From the NCBI RefSeq assembly GCF_000702505.1, contig NZ_JNIM01000001.1:2914001-2978000 (forward strand): 64,000 nucleotides of DNA. The letters are read 5' to 3'. Numbering within the stretch: the stretch's first letter is position 1; the number at the start of each line of letters is the position of its first letter. This stretch comes from Thermogemmatispora carboxidivorans. GTDB lineage: Bacteria; Chloroflexota; Ktedonobacteria; Ktedonobacterales; Ktedonobacteraceae. Shown piece after piece: positions 62,580 through 64,000 of this stretch. Made by a program: the position numbers and the translations under genes. The notes below the pieces were generated by a model. That model was not told the DNA's origin. It was given only the letters and a program-made list of their open reading frames with translations, and made no database searches.

Positions 62580-63806
62580 TTAGGAGGAGGATGGTTCTGC
62601 CGTCCCGGATGAGGCGAGCCGTTCCGCCGCTCGTACAGCGACGGACAGGGTAGCCGTCCCCAGCTGCCAGCAGCACGTGGGACCTTCCCAGCGCAATTCC
62701 AGGGCCTCCGGAGGCGGACACCCCAGGGCCTGCCACTGGGCTGCTGCGGCCTCCAGCTGCTGCCACCACTGCGCCGCCTCACGGCCATGCGCTCGCACCA
62801 GCCACTGAGAAGCCGTCTCCTCCTCCAGATGCACCAGCGCGCGCTGCTGCGGGTGCAAGCAATTCACCATCCACTGGCCTGCCCTCGTGCGCCCCACTGT
62901 GCCAAAGGCCCCAGTGGCCCACTGCAGCCACCATCGTCCAGCAGGCTGCTGGAGGGCCTGAGGCACCAGGCTCGTAGCCAGCTCGCGCCACTGGCGAGCC
63001 GGCTGGCGACTCAGCTCGTGAAGGGACTGCAAGCCGAAGCGCTCCCCGCTCAAGGGCATGAAGGCGCATGGCTCCGGCAGGCACCGTCCTCTTCCCTGGA
63101 GCCTGCCCGGCTCCGGCTCCGCCGCAACGGCCTCTGTGCGCTCCACCACGAGCAGCCGGCCTTCCTGCAGCCCCCCTTGCAGCGGCAACACGAGCCGCCC
63201 CCCTGGAGCCAGTTGGCGCAACCAGGCCAGCGAGAGCGAGGCCGCACTGGCTGTCACCAGCAGGCGTTCATAGGGCGCCGCCGCTGCATACCCCAGCCAG
63301 CCATCGGCACCGATCACGCGGACTGGCCCCACTGTGCGTAACAGCGCCTGCCGGGCTTGCGTGGCCAGTTCCGGCACCACCTCCAGCGTGACCACCCGCC
63401 GGGGCTCCCCCGTCAGCCAGGCCAGCAACGCGGCGTTGTACCCGGTCCCCGTCCCGATCTCCAGCACCCGCTGCCCCGGCAGCACCTCCAGTGCCTCCAG
63501 CATGCGCGCCATATAGGAAGGCATGGAGCTGGAGCTGCTGGGCCAGTCCCCATCCAGGCGCGTGACCAGCACCTGATCGGTATAGACGAGTTCCAGCCAG
63601 CGCTCGTGCCCGCAGGCCTCTGCCTGGCAGCACTGCCAGCCTCGACCGTCCTCCGTACGCACGTAGCAGTGAGAGACAAATACTTCGCGTGGCAGCGCGG
63701 CAAACGCGGCAGCCACTCGCGCTGACCGCAGCACCCCGCAGTGCCGCAGGTGCGCCACGAGCTGCTGGCGGAGCTCGCGGCTCCGCCAGCTTTCCTCCTT
63801 GCTCAC
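62580..63806 (-). CDS. PIMT-like methyltransferase of a second graspetide locus
   Basis: 408 residues from the GTG at 63806, which overlaps the stop of the ATP-grasp gene (GTGA). Residues 20-225 are PIMT-like: WPSSSSSMPSYMARMLEALE, motif I VLEIGTGTGYNAALLAWLTG and VIGADGWLGYAAAAPYERLL. A C-terminal extension of about 180 residues is shared in plan with the protein at 47356-48630. The predicted role is methylation of a core Asp in a grasp-modified peptide, leading to an aspartimide. The precursor should be encoded beyond the right edge. Confidence 0.88.
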   Translation of the reverse strand: MSKEESWRSRELRQQLVAHLRHCGVLRSARVAAAFAALPREVFVSHCYVRTEDGRGWQCCQAEACGHERWLELVYTDQVLVTRLDGDWPSSSSSMPSYMARMLEALEVLPGQRVLEIGTGTGYNAALLAWLTGEPRRVVTLEVVPELATQARQALLRTVGPVRVIGADGWLGYAAAAPYERLLVTASAASLSLAWLRQLAPGGRLVLPLQGGLQEGRLLVVERTEAVAAEPEPGRLQGRGRCLPEPCAFMPLSGERFGLQSLHELSRQPARQWRELATSLVPQALQQPAGRWWLQWATGAFGTVGRTRAGQWMVNCLHPQQRALVHLEEETASQWLVRAHGREAAQWWQQLEAAAAQWQALGCPPPEALELRWEGPTCCWQLGTATLSVAVRAAERLASSGTAEPSSS

Positions 63807-64000
63807 CACAAGCCCACCTCCTCGGGCGAGGCCAGGAGGGTGGCCATCGCCGCGGCGAGGGGGACCCCCGTCTGCTGTTCCAACCAGTACCATTGACCTG
63901 CAGGATTCAACTCTAAGAACACTTCTTCTCCCTCGGGGGAAACGATCAGATCCAATGCGGCAAACTGCAGGTGAAAGTGATGCAGCAGATCCAGCACGCG
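63803..64000 (-). CDS. ATP-grasp ligase of the second graspetide locus (partial at right edge)
   Basis: The last 65 residues are visible: FAALDLIVSPEGEEVFLELN then PAGQWYWLEQQTGVPLAAAM. This is the Mg/ATP-binding end of a MvdD/TgmB-like ligase and matches the end of the ligase at 48627-49667. The N-terminal domains and the precursor gene are off the window. It overlaps the PIMT-like gene by four bases. Confidence 0.88.
   Translation of the reverse strand, partial: RVLDLLHHFHLQFAALDLIVSPEGEEVFLELNPAGQWYWLEQQTGVPLAAAMATLLASPEEVGLW

Overview
The window is GC-rich DNA with long intergenic tracts, many short broken gene copies, and gene types typical of soil or thermophilic Chloroflexota of the class Ktedonobacteria (baeRF-type protein, BTAD-type activators, caspase-NTPase-TPR protein, P450-carrier fusion, Gly/Pro-rich membrane-anchored proteins). 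A Thermogemmatispora-like organism is my best guess. It rests on protein character alone and was not checked by any search.

Layout. (1) 1-7.5 kb: a gene graveyard (TetR, TDT-transporter and thioesterase fragments) around a MarR-like regulator with a divergent two-gene ABC exporter, one copy of a duplicated membrane-anchored protein, and a cupin/MarR divergent pair. (2) 7.6-18.1 kb: housekeeping and redox genes: baeRF protein, tandem UspA, an SQR-like flavoprotein, a broken molybdopterin oxidoreductase beside an intact Rieske protein, a TDT transporter, a broken HIT hydrolase, and a MerR regulator with a VOC protein. (3) 18-22 kb: decayed DNA, a DHFR-like reductase, two head-to-head tyrosine-recombinase fragments and the 3' half of a tRNA-Gly, which together look like a mobile-element scar. 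(4) 22.2-30.6 kb: an MFS transporter with an extra C-terminal domain, two membrane-anchored proteins, and a type II thioesterase (nucleophile Ser replaced by Gly) translationally coupled to a P450 fused to a carrier protein.

(5) 31.7-45.6 kb: a defence island with an OLD-family ATPase/nuclease, a broken DISARM-like drmA fragment plus a frameshifted drmB, a caspase-NTPase-TPR protein with a small partner, and a CRISPR array without cas genes. One copy of an inverted duplication (partner at 4.6-5.8 kb) lies inside it.

(6) 47.3-64 kb: two ATP-grasp/protein-isoaspartate-methyltransferase loci bracket a block of regulators and small peptides. The first locus is complete: a precursor peptide with a PFLLR leader motif and an acidic core, an ATP-grasp ligase and a PIMT-like methyltransferase, each overlapping the next by 4 bases behind a good promoter. 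It is a graspetide (omega-ester/amide RiPP) cluster of the kind expected to make an aspartimide. The second locus runs off the right edge. Between them lie two paralogous BTAD activators with matching promoters, two SDRs, an EpiD/Dfp-like flavoprotein, two copies of a small Cys-pair peptide each followed after one base by an Arg-rich peptide, and an operon of a SAM methyltransferase with three unrecognised proteins. Broken relatives of that operon lie at 3.7-4.6 kb. This peptide-regulator-methyltransferase block is the best candidate here for an undescribed system.
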